A stretch of 5,881 bases of DNA from an uncultured Verrucomicrobiota bacterium (GTDB lineage Bacteria > Verrucomicrobiota > Kiritimatiellia > RFP12 > UBA1067): contig CALCDB010000077.1 in the NCBI GenBank assembly GCA_937901395.1, forward strand, positions 1 through 5,881, written 5' to 3'. Position 1 is the first letter of the stretch, and every line of letters begins with the position of its first letter. The position numbers and the translations under genes are program-made. This document shows, piece by piece, positions 1 through 5,881 of this stretch. Under the pieces are notes generated by a model that was not told the origin of the DNA, searched no databases, and saw only the letters and a list, made by a program, of their open reading frames with translations.

Positions 1-1312
1 CCACGAGGTTGATCGTGACGACGCCCTGGTTGAAGCGGCCGTAGTACTTGGGCTTTCCGTTCTCGTCGACGTACGGCGTCAGGAACGAGCGGCAGCCCAT
101 GCACGTGTAGACATTGCCGTTGCCGCACTTGTCGATCTTGTATTCCAGCATCTTCTTCGCCGAAATGTAGTCCGGCACCATCCGCTTGGCCGTGCACTTC
201 GCCGCCAGTTCGGTAAGATGCCAATAGGGAGAATCCTCGGTGATGTTCTGCGGCTCCAGCACGTAGATTAGCTTCGGAAAGGCGGGCGTGATGTAGACGC
301 CCTGCTCGTTCTTCACGCCCTTGATGCGCTCCTTGAGAACCTCCTCGATGATGATCGCGAGATCCTTCTGCTCCTGTTCGTTGCGCGCTTCGCCAAGATA
401 CATGTACACCGTTACGAACGGGGCCTGTCCATTCGTGGTCATCAGGGTTACGACTTGATACTGAATGGTCTGCACGCCCTTCTCCACCTCCTTGCGGACG
501 CGCCGTTCGACGATGGAATCGAATTTCTCCTTGCTCATTTCGACGCCCGCCTCGATGCACTCCTCGGAGAGTTCCTTGCGGATCGCCTGGCGCGATATGT
601 CGACGAACGGCGCGAGGTGCGTGAGCGAGATGGACTGGCCGCCATACTGATTGGAGGCGACTTGCGCGATGATCTGCGTGGCGATGTTGCAGGCGGTGGA
701 GAAGCTCTTCGGCTTCTCGATCATCGTGCCCGAGATGACGGTGCCGTTCTGCAGCATGTCCTCGAGATTTACCAGATCGCAGTTGTGCATGTGCTGGGCG
801 TAGTAGTCCATGTCATGGAAATGGATGAGCCCGTCCTTATGGGCCTGCACCACGTCCTGCGGCAACAGCAACCGCGCCGCCACGTCCTTCGAAACCTCTC
901 CGGCCATGTAGTCGCGCTGGACGGAATTGATGCGCGGGTTCTTGTTCGAGTTCTCCTGCTTCACATCCTCGTTGTTGCACTCGATGAGCGAAAGTATCTG
1001 CTCGTCGGTGGTGTTCGCCTTACGCGCCAACTCGCGCTTGTATCGATAGACGATGTACTTCTTGGCCACGACGCGCGAACCGAGCTCCATGATCTTGTTC
1101 TCGACGACGTCCTGAATCTCCTCGACCGTCATCGCGCGATCTCGCGCCTCGCATACGCCGGCGACTTCCTTGGCGATGAGTCTGATGCGGTCTTCGGAGA
1201 GCGCGTCCACGGGATCGACGACATTCGACGCCTTGCGAATGGCGTTCTCGATTTTCTCAATATTGAACTCGACCTCCTGGCCGCTCCGCTTGATTATCTT
1301 CATTTGCTTCAT
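1..1312 (-). CDS. nrdD: Anaerobic (class III) ribonucleoside-triphosphate reductase, N-terminal 437 residues; 3' end beyond window
   Basis: This enzyme reduces ribonucleoside triphosphates to deoxyribonucleotides in the cytoplasm of anaerobic cells, using a glycyl radical installed by the radical-SAM activase NrdG. I translated the frame by hand; it is open from ATG 1312 to the window edge. Residues about 4-95 form an ATP-cone allosteric domain (KIIKRSG, then the IENAIRKAS helix). The catalytic core follows, with HFHDMDYY at 164-171, HNCDLVNL at 176-183 (Cys178 matches the conserved barrel cysteine), a TTNGQAPFVTV strand at 292-302, CMGCRSF at 404-410 (Cys407 is probably the second active-site cysteine) and GRFNQGVVTINL at 425-436. 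Family members are usually about 600-750 residues, so the zinc-binding cysteines and glycyl-radical motif lie outside. The start at 1312 has AGGAAGGA 12 bases upstream; an in-frame ATG at 1303 is an alternative. A dedicated promoter with an NrdR-like box precedes it. Identification is very secure; the exact start is less so. Confidence 0.96.
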   Translation of the reverse strand, partial: MKQMKIIKRSGQEVEFNIEKIENAIRKASNVVDPVDALSEDRIRLIAKEVAGVCEARDRAMTVEEIQDVVENKIMELGSRVVAKKYIVYRYKRELARKANTTDEQILSLIECNNEDVKQENSNKNPRINSVQRDYMAGEVSKDVAARLLLPQDVVQAHKDGLIHFHDMDYYAQHMHNCDLVNLEDMLQNGTVISGTMIEKPKSFSTACNIATQIIAQVASNQYGGQSISLTHLAPFVDISRQAIRKELSEECIEAGVEMSKEKFDSIVERRVRKEVEKGVQTIQYQVVTLMTTNGQAPFVTVYMYLGEARNEQEQKDLAIIIEEVLKERIKGVKNEQGVYITPAFPKLIYVLEPQNITEDSPYWHLTELAAKCTAKRMVPDYISAKKMLEYKIDKCGNGNVYTCMGCRSFLTPYVDENGKPKYYGRFNQGVVTINLV

Positions 1313-1324
1313 TTCTTCTTAAAA

Positions 1325-1332
1325 TCCTTCCT
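1325..1332 (-). promoter_or_regulatory. Shine-Dalgarno sequence of nrdD
   Basis: On the minus strand AGGAAGGA ends 12 bases before the ATG at 1312. The spacing is longer than the usual 5-9 bases. A weaker purine run, AAGAAGAA (1313-1320), touches the start codon. The next in-frame ATG at 1303 lies 9 bases beyond that run, so the choice between 1312 and 1303 is not decided by the ribosome site alone. Confidence 0.55.
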
Positions 1333-1350
1333 ATTGTAGTTGGTGAGAAT

Positions 1351-1379
1351 ATAATACACTAAATATTGTATAAGTGCAA
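1351..1379 (-). promoter_or_regulatory. Predicted sigma70-type promoter of nrdD
   Basis: On the minus strand TTGCAC (1379-1374) stands 17 bases before TATTAT (1356-1351). The -10 matches TATAAT at five of six positions; the -35 keeps the TTG core but matches only three of six. Transcription would start near 1344, giving a leader of about 32 bases that includes the AGGAAGGA ribosome site. The surrounding DNA is AT-rich, against the GC-rich flanking genes. The -35 overlaps the foot of the adjacent stem-loop. The call rests on hexamer match, spacing and position only. Confidence 0.5.
1356..1371 (-). promoter_or_regulatory. NrdR-box-like operator
   Basis: The 16 bases ACACTAAATATTGTAT (plus strand) match the known NrdR consensus acaCwAtATaTwGtgt at 14 of 16 positions, and the reverse complement also scores 14 of 16. 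The site fills the spacer of the predicted nrdD promoter and touches its -10, a position from which the ATP-cone repressor NrdR would block RNA polymerase. NrdR is known to control ribonucleotide reductase genes in most bacteria, so an nrdD gene directly downstream supports the call. NrdR boxes usually occur in pairs about 31-32 bases apart; only a degraded partner is seen, near 1324-1339. Confidence 0.68.
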
Positions 1380-1409
1380 GGGGGAAAATAAATAAATTTT
1401 CCCCCTTGC
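1376..1409 (-). terminator. Perfect 14-bp stem-loop between the giant gene and nrdD
   Basis: Bases 1376-1389 (GCAAGGGGGAAAAT) pair perfectly with 1396-1409, leaving a 6-base AT loop. The structure begins 44 bases after the stop codon of the giant gene and is best read as its transcription terminator. It is not textbook, because no uninterrupted U-run follows on the minus strand (the RNA continues ACUUAUACAAUAUUU), nor on the plus strand. A weaker 5-bp hairpin (1413-1417 with 1426-1430) lies just before it. The near-symmetry means it could also stop plus-strand transcription, or act as a protein-binding palindrome. Confidence 0.55.
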
Positions 1410-1453
1410 CTTCGCCCCTTTCGCAGGGCGCTTACCCGAAATTGCCTAAGCGC

Positions 1454-4400
1454 TTATCTGATTATTATTCTTGGCGCGAGGTGCTCCGCGCTGCGAAGAT
1501 AGAGCGCTCCACCGTCGCCAATCTCCAAATGATAGCCGGTTGGGGCATTGATTAGCTTGAAGCGCTTCAAGTCATCCTCAGTGAAGGTCTTGCCGCCAAT
1601 GAGTTCGACTGACGAGCCACGCTCGATCTCCACGCCGCTCAAATCAATCTTAATCATACCAGTTTCTGGGAAGATGAACTCCGCCTTATCGCCCAACGTC
1701 AATGTTTCGCAATCGACCTCTTCGCCTGGAACCGCCTTGATAATCGCGCCCTCCGCGAACGAAATCTTCGCCGTAATAGAGCCCTTCGCCGCGAGCGCAC
1801 CGCCCTTCTCGACCGTAAGCGGAGCTACGCGCGAAGCCGTACCTGTGTATTTTGTCAAATCGCCGCTAATGTTTGCTGTAGCCGAACCAACGAGAACGAA
1901 CTCCTGCCCGTCAGTCGAGACTTCTACATCCCATGAAGTCGGAGTCCCCCAGCCATTTTGTGCCGATTGAATTGCGTAGTGATCGAACATTTCAATTGCG
2001 CTTGAAAGATTAAAGGTCAAATATACCTCTCGATTGGCATATTTCTCCGGCGTAGCCGTAATGGACGGGAAGTCACCGCCAAACAACATAAACTCAATCC
2101 ATTGCGGTTCTTCCGCCTTCGTCAACATGCCCAATCCGCTATACGAGGTAGCGCCAGTACATGTCACGGAGCCACCAAGCCCTATGTTGCGACCATTGGC
2201 CGAAACCCGGAAACGTGACAAGCGGATGTTGTTCCCAGTAGTTGACTTAAAGTATACTCGAATATACCGAATCTTCGAGGTGTCGGCGAGCGAAGTCGCG
2301 CTGAAGGTGGCGCGCGGACCGACAATCAAACCCGGCACGCTGATATCGCCAAGATCAAAGACACCATTATCGACGCCCATCTTCAACGTCGAGGAGAAGA
2401 CGGTGGAGGGAATCGTCTCATAGGTAGAAGCACCATCGCCAAAGTAGCAGATTTCTCCGCGCCCGACGAGCTTCTTGACATCCGCCGCCGAAATCGCCGC
2501 GCTGTTGTCCGGCGGAAGTGCCAACCGGAAGCCCTCAGGAATCTCGATTGTCGGAACCTGCGTGCGAGTGAAGAGCGAAAGATCCGTCCAAGTTCCTCCC
2601 TCGGCTTCAAGCACGATCTTGCCATTCCCTTCAATCGTTCCCTTCCACGGTTGCGTCAAAGTCGCCGTCGCACCGCTCGGGACCTCCAGTACACCAGTGC
2701 CCGTTCCAAGAAGTTTAAGCGAAAGACCCGCAACGACCCTCGCCGCGCCGCAATCAAGCCCATAAGTGACATCGCCATCAAAGCCCGAGAAGTCGAGCTT
2801 CTGCGCCTTTATCTTAAGAACCTCGTCCGAAGCGATAATCATCGAACGTCCGGCGAGCAGACTATTCGTCTCGCAAGCGCGAATCGTATCAATCTCGACA
2901 TTGCAATCGACGGTAATCCTCGCGTCCGCGAAAAGGTCAATTACGATATCGGTCGCGACATCAAGCTTCTGCTCGCTCCACGATTTTTCAAACGGGAGAT
3001 AAAGGCGTGCGCCTTCATCATCTTCACCATAATAATGCCAACCATCTGCCGTATTCGTATTCCAATTTTCCTCGCCCCCGAAGGTACGAGTGTACGGCCC
3101 TTTCATATCGTCGCTCTTAACGACGGCGATCTTGCCGCCATCGAGATAGCGCAGAGACGCGCCCTCGGTCGGCTCGAATTGATAGAGCGTCGCGAAGGTG
3201 AAGTTATTAGCGTCCTCCAAGACAACCTGCGGCTCGTCGGTCAAATTAAGTTCAGTTGCATCAAGCTGAACCTTGCCGCCTTCGGCGAAGGTCCAAGTCG
3301 AAGTTTCGGAAGCCGTCAGCTGCTTACCTGAAACCGCCTTCACCGTAACACCATCAGCCAAGGTGAGCTTCGCATCATAATCGCCCTCCGCCGACAAAGT
3401 ACCTCCGCCCTGCACCTCAACCGATGTAGAATGATCGCTTTGATAGTTGCACTTGAACGCCGTCGAATTGCCGCCAACCCAGCCACCATAGAAGTTGGCA
3501 GTGTCACCACCGACATCATTACTACCAAATGAATCGCCATCAGTGGGCATAATTTTATAATAGGTTACACCATCGTAAGAAGCCTCGATACGGAATCTGG
3601 TCGGACGATATGCTTCTGTCATTTCCGCGCCAATCGAACGCTTCGAGGAATGGACGCCAAACGAGCTGAGCATTGGAATCGCATGGTTGAGATTAACTTG
3701 AAGATAGACCTTCCCGGCGGCCATATCCATCAATCCCGTTTCCGCATTGGCGACGATTTCCGCCGAATACTGTTTCTCACTGGAGCATGCCATCGTGTGG
3801 GCATCTGCACCATCAAAGAGAACATTGAGATTACCATTCACCCAACCGCCTGAAGCTCCTTTCCAGGAGATATCGCCATTACGAATCGTGTGATCTCCGC
3901 CATTTTCGTCTTTATAGTTGAAGTAAATCTCTTCCATGCGAACGCGATGCTCGGTCGTCTTTTTGGGCTCGTTATTAAGATGGTTGAGGAAGTAGAGCCG
4001 GATAAAGCGAATTTTGTCGAAGCTGAAGCCGACTTTGCCGGCGGAGAACGTCGCCCCATCGTAAACGCTCAGCTCTTCAACATTGATGCGATCCGTTTCA
4101 ACCTTGCCGTTCATCAAATCGGCGCGACCGGAAACAATCAAGTCGAGATCCTCGAATTTAGCGTCCCCGCCGACCGTCATCGTGCCGAAAGCGAGCGTAG
4201 CGTTATCCGCCGTTCCGGTAAACGTGTAGGGCTCAGCGTTCACAAATTGCATGAACTTGCCGACGTACATACCGTCAACCGAGACATTCCACGACTGAAC
4301 CGGAACGGACCCGGCAGTATCGGCGAAGAGAACGCCGCTACCGTCCGCATACTTCTTCGTCGTGCCCCCAGAATACCACGCGCTACCGCCCCACTTGCCG

Positions 4401-5881
4401 CCATCCGCTCCCAGCCAAGAGAGAACGCCATCAGGATCGAATACGGAGCCATTCGAATTGGCGATTGCGCCCTCAATCTGATTTTCGAGCGAACCATTGT
4501 AGAAGGTAACCCCCTCGCCAACGATCAGTTGCGACCCCACGATTGGCGTGAGCTGATACGTTCCCGAACTGTTCTTCGGCAGAACGATTCTCGCGTTGTT
4601 GCCAATCTTAAGCCTCGTCACATTCGGTAGCGGCACCGCCTTGAAAAAGACCGTAATCCCTTCCCCAATCTCGACATCTCCGACAAGTGCCGTGCTGTTC
4701 TCAACCGTGAGCGTTCCCGAACCCGTGAAAACAAGCTTACCATTCCCGCGATCATCGAGCGGCGCGGAAAGCGAAAGCGCGGCATCATCGCCGTCAAAAT
4801 TGATTGTCGTCGTACCATAAAGACCAATCCGTCCATTATCCGTCGCGCTAATCGCCGAATTGCCACGAACCGTAATCGTCTGCGTGGAAGACGTATCTCG
4901 TCCAATCATAAATGTATTAATACGTTCGACTTCCAACGTGGAGTTGTCGAGCGTGAGCGGAATGTCGATTGCCTCGAAGCACTTGTCTTCGGCAAGCCCG
5001 TAATTCGGGTTGTTGGCGAAAGTCATCTTGCCATTTACGATTTCGAGCGACTTCTCCGCCGCCAAGGCGCCATCGAAGCCATTGTAGGTTTCGAGGCGGA
5101 ACTGCTGATTCTCAATTTTCGCGGGCAAATACTGCGTCAACACGCCCGGATAATCGGAACGGATGATATTGCCCGTTCCCGTACCCTCGAAAGCAAGAGC
5201 TTCAATGTCGATGGTATTTCCCGTTACCTTCTTGGTCACGATCGGCTCAACGAAGCCATCGAACGTCCAGTAGAAATTGCGGAAGTCAAGTAGTCCATTC
5301 GAGCCCGCGAACGTCACCGTTCCGCCGTTCTTGATCTTGGCGAGATAGAACTTCTTGTCGCCCTCGAAGCGGATATTGCCCTTCTCGGTAAACTCAAGGC
5401 CTTCGTGGCCTACGCCGCCGCCTACATCAAAGGTAACGTTGCCGGCGCTAACGACCATATCCGTCGCGACGCGCACATTGCCGCCAGTAAGTTTGAAAGT
5501 CGAGCCCGCCGGCTGATTGACTTCGAGATGAAGCGTACCTACCGCATTCGCCGCAACGTTGAGCGTAAGGGCTCCTTCCGTCGTAATCGTCGTCTTCGCG
5601 GCGTGTTCGTAGCGCCCGTGAATCACCTCGGGCTCCTTGTCCAACCGACGAGCTTCTTCATCAACATGCATCCACTTCTCAGATTCAAGATCCCAAGTGT
5701 CCTCGCCGCTCGTATCGCCTTCCCAAGTATAATCCGCGAGGAAGCGCGTTTCCAAAAGCGGATCGCCGAGCGCCTGGTCGATGACGAGAATCCAGCGTCC
5801 CGTGCTCCAGCCGAGGCCCTTGGCCGCATACGTCTGGATCATGTGGAGCCACGCATCGCCGGGATTAAGGTGATCGCGAAT
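1454..5881 (-). CDS. Giant secreted beta-solenoid protein with duplicated discoidin-like modules, C-terminal part (5' end beyond window)
   Basis: The frame is open from the right edge, so the protein is at least 1475 residues; the ATG at 5842 is internal, since 13 more in-frame codons precede it and it has no ribosome site. Residues are numbered from that ATG. The composition (Gly, Thr, Asn, Asp, alternating hydrophobics, few Cys) is typical of an extracellular beta-solenoid. Residues -13 to 34 resemble the end of a C25 (gingipain-like) peptidase domain. Three solenoid units follow, opened by Trp motifs at about 40-57, 475-489 and 921-935; units 2 and 3 each contain an F5/8-type-C-like domain and a closing strand segment. 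The role is probably surface or secreted, perhaps glycan or protein binding, but this is inferred. No transmembrane segment, beta-barrel, LPXTG or PEP-CTERM signal is seen at the C-terminus, which ends after a GALYLR strand with a short PRIIIR tail. The exact family is not recognised. Confidence 0.9.
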   Translation of the reverse strand: MRDHLNPGDAWLHMIQTYAAKGLGWSTGRWILVIDQALGDPLLETRFLADYTWEGDTSGEDTWDLESEKWMHVDEEARRLDKEPEVIHGRYEHAAKTTITTEGALTLNVAANAVGTLHLEVNQPAGSTFKLTGGNVRVATDMVVSAGNVTFDVGGGVGHEGLEFTEKGNIRFEGDKKFYLAKIKNGGTVTFAGSNGLLDFRNFYWTFDGFVEPIVTKKVTGNTIDIEALAFEGTGTGNIIRSDYPGVLTQYLPAKIENQQFRLETYNGFDGALAAEKSLEIVNGKMTFANNPNYGLAEDKCFEAIDIPLTLDNSTLEVERINTFMIGRDTSSTQTITVRGNSAISATDNGRIGLYGTTTINFDGDDAALSLSAPLDDRGNGKLVFTGSGTLTVENSTALVGDVEIGEGITVFFKAVPLPNVTRLKIGNNARIVLPKNSSGTYQLTPIVGSQLIVGEGVTFYNGSLENQIEGAIANSNGSVFDPDGVLSWLGADGGKWGGSAWYSGGTTKKYADGSGVLFADTAGSVPVQSWNVSVDGMYVGKFMQFVNAEPYTFTGTADNATLAFGTMTVGGDAKFEDLDLIVSGRADLMNGKVETDRINVEELSVYDGATFSAGKVGFSFDKIRFIRLYFLNHLNNEPKKTTEHRVRMEEIYFNYKDENGGDHTIRNGDISWKGASGGWVNGNLNVLFDGADAHTMACSSEKQYSAEIVANAETGLMDMAAGKVYLQVNLNHAIPMLSSFGVHSSKRSIGAEMTEAYRPTRFRIEASYDGVTYYKIMPTDGDSFGSNDVGGDTANFYGGWVGGNSTAFKCNYQSDHSTSVEVQGGGTLSAEGDYDAKLTLADGVTVKAVSGKQLTASETSTWTFAEGGKVQLDATELNLTDEPQVVLEDANNFTFATLYQFEPTEGASLRYLDGGKIAVVKSDDMKGPYTRTFGGEENWNTNTADGWHYYGEDDEGARLYLPFEKSWSEQKLDVATDIVIDLFADARITVDCNVEIDTIRACETNSLLAGRSMIIASDEVLKIKAQKLDFSGFDGDVTYGLDCGAARVVAGLSLKLLGTGTGVLEVPSGATATLTQPWKGTIEGNGKIVLEAEGGTWTDLSLFTRTQVPTIEIPEGFRLALPPDNSAAISAADVKKLVGRGEICYFGDGASTYETIPSTVFSSTLKMGVDNGVFDLGDISVPGLIVGPRATFSATSLADTSKIRYIRVYFKSTTGNNIRLSRFRVSANGRNIGLGGSVTCTGATSYSGLGMLTKAEEPQWIEFMLFGGDFPSITATPEKYANREVYLTFNLSSAIEMFDHYAIQSAQNGWGTPTSWDVEVSTDGQEFVLVGSATANISGDLTKYTGTASRVAPLTVEKGGALAAKGSITAKISFAEGAIIKAVPGEEVDCETLTLGDKAEFIFPETGMIKIDLSGVEIERGSSVELIGGKTFTEDDLKRFKLINAPTGYHLEIGDGGALYLRSAEHLAPRIIIR
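1490..3088 (-). other. Repeat unit 3 of the giant protein: Trp motif, solenoid, discoidin-like module B
   Basis: Residues 919-1451 start with FGGEENW and Trp935, then a solenoid stretch longer than that of unit 2 (for example GVLEVPSGATATLTQPWKG at 1050-1068). Module B (residues 1171-1451, bases 1490-2332) repeats module A: ATFSA, KIRYIRVYF (1190-1198), RLSRFRVSANG, EVYLTFNLSSAI (1272-1283), SWDVEVSTDGQEFVLV (1303-1318), then GGALAAKG...IKAVPGE (1347-1374). By eye, 14 of 33 aligned residues are identical in the closing segment. This unit ends the protein. Confidence 0.6.
3098..4426 (-). other. Repeat unit 2 of the giant protein: Trp motif, solenoid, discoidin-like module A
   Basis: Residues 473-915 start with LSWLGADGGKW and a second Trp at 489, the same entry signal as unit 1, followed by strands ending in LFADTAG and MTVGGD. 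Residues 591-910 (bases 3113-4072) are module A: ATFSA, KIRFIRLYF (610-618), RMEEIYFN, KVYLQVNLNHAI (711-722) and RFRIEASYDGVTYYKI (749-764), matching the strand pattern of F5/8-type-C (discoidin, CBM32-like) beta-sandwiches, where a late P-x-x-F-x-I/V-E-x-S-x-DG motif is common. A closing strand segment GGGTLSAEG...VKAVSGK (812-840) follows. The same order recurs in unit 3. Confidence 0.6.
4433..5731 (-). other. Beta-solenoid unit 1 of the giant protein
   Basis: Residues 38-470 open with YTWEG, then DTWDLESEKW, the pattern (W-x-G, then spaced Trp) that starts autotransporter-associated beta-strand regions. Short strands with Gly/Asn turns follow, such as GALTLNV (90-96), NVTFDVGG (135-142), GTVTFAGSNGLLDF (174-187), KMTFANNPN (272-280) and GKLVFTGSGTLTVENSTALVGD (368-389). 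The 'signal, then T-L-T-V, then N-x-G' rhythm is characteristic of such passengers. Unlike units 2 and 3, no discoidin-like module was found here. Ligand and function cannot be read from the sequence. Confidence 0.6.
5741..5881 (-). other. Tail of a possible C25 (gingipain-like) peptidase domain
   Basis: The first 47 visible residues read as a GDAWLHMI helix, a Trp-containing linker and then ALGDPLLETRF. In C25 cysteine peptidases the caspase-like fold closes with a helix often starting G-E/D-A and a terminal strand carrying L-GDP-x-L-R/E. The resemblance is from memory of the family pattern, and the catalytic His and Cys would lie upstream of the window, so this part alone cannot show that the protein is a protease. 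The switch from helix-forming to strand-rich sequence at about residue 38 marks a real domain border. Confidence 0.4.

Larger units (their letters stand above)
1313..1453. other. Intergenic region between the giant gene and nrdD
   Basis: These 141 bases hold, in the direction of transcription, a 10-bp palindrome TAAGCGCTTA (1447-1456) that runs into the stop codon of the giant gene, a copy of TAAGCGC 22 bases further on, a small GC hairpin, the 14-bp stem-loop, and then the nrdD promoter, NrdR-like box and ribosome site. The part from about 1340 to 1400 is much richer in A and T than either coding region. No small open frame with a convincing ribosome site was seen. Confidence 0.7.

Noticed and set aside
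455..1339. A 294-codon plus-strand open frame opposite nrdD
   Set aside because: It lies exactly antisense to a highly conserved enzyme. Its Leu/Asp/Arg-rich composition (runs such as LLHLLADA) is what a GC-rich coding strand yields in the opposite frame.
1350..1355. A perfect TATAAT on the plus strand
   Set aside because: No -35-like hexamer lies at 16-18 bases and no plus-strand gene follows. It is the complement of the AT-rich nrdD promoter.
1447..1456. Palindrome TAAGCGCTTA at the stop codon as an operator or attachment site
   Set aside because: It is ten bases only and overlaps the stop codon; one further TAAGCGC copy nearby is not enough to call a site.
2383..2634. Short Arg-rich minus-strand frames (also 3340-3540, 3838-4059, 4240-4521, 4618-4905, 5623-5829)
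   Set aside because: They lie within the giant gene in another frame. Arg/Ser-rich, low-complexity translation is typical of a shifted reading of GC-rich DNA.
2651..3331. A 226-codon plus-strand frame and neighbouring shorter plus frames (1548-1970, 2034-2423, 2475-2765)
   Set aside because: They overlap each other and the giant gene, and their composition follows the complement of the solenoid codons; treated as shadow frames.
3890..4630. A 246-codon plus-strand frame opposite the giant gene
   Set aside because: It is antisense to a continuous repeat-bearing coding frame, has no convincing ribosome site, and its protein shows no domain-like pattern.
5840..5842. ATG at 5842 as the start of the giant protein
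   Set aside because: The frame stays open for 13 more codons to the window edge, those codons continue a plausible helix (GDAWLHMI), and no ribosome site precedes the ATG.

Overview
The window most likely comes from an anaerobic bacterium that secretes very large, low-complexity surface proteins. Two things suggest this. One is an oxygen-sensitive class III (anaerobic) ribonucleotide reductase gene. The other is a huge Gly/Thr/Asn/Asp-rich beta-solenoid protein of the autotransporter-associated beta-strand type carrying discoidin-like modules. The combination recalls gut or sediment Verrucomicrobiota, Kiritimatiellota, Lentisphaerota or Planctomycetota, but that is an inference from protein style and not a marker-based assignment.

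Layout: both genes lie on the minus strand and both run off the window. Reading in the direction of transcription (right to left), bases 5881-1454 are the 3' part of a giant secreted-protein gene with at least 1475 codons visible. It begins mid-protein with a tail that looks like the end of a gingipain-like (C25) peptidase domain. Three beta-solenoid units follow, each opened by a Trp-rich motif, and the last two each end in the same F5/8-type-C-like plus beta-strand module. A 141-base intergenic region (1313-1453) holds a perfect 14-bp stem-loop, then a promoter with an NrdR-type operator in its spacer. Bases 1312-1 are the first 437 codons of nrdD, with an N-terminal ATP-cone and most of the catalytic barrel; the glycyl-radical C-terminus lies outside the window.

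The two genes are codirectional but look like separate transcription units: a stem-loop follows the first, and the second has its own promoter with a site for the ribonucleotide-reductase repressor NrdR. Nothing suggests a shared function. No tRNA, rRNA, CRISPR array or mobile element was seen. The plus strand holds only antisense shadow frames. The most interesting material is the modular architecture of the giant protein and the compact regulatory region in front of nrdD.
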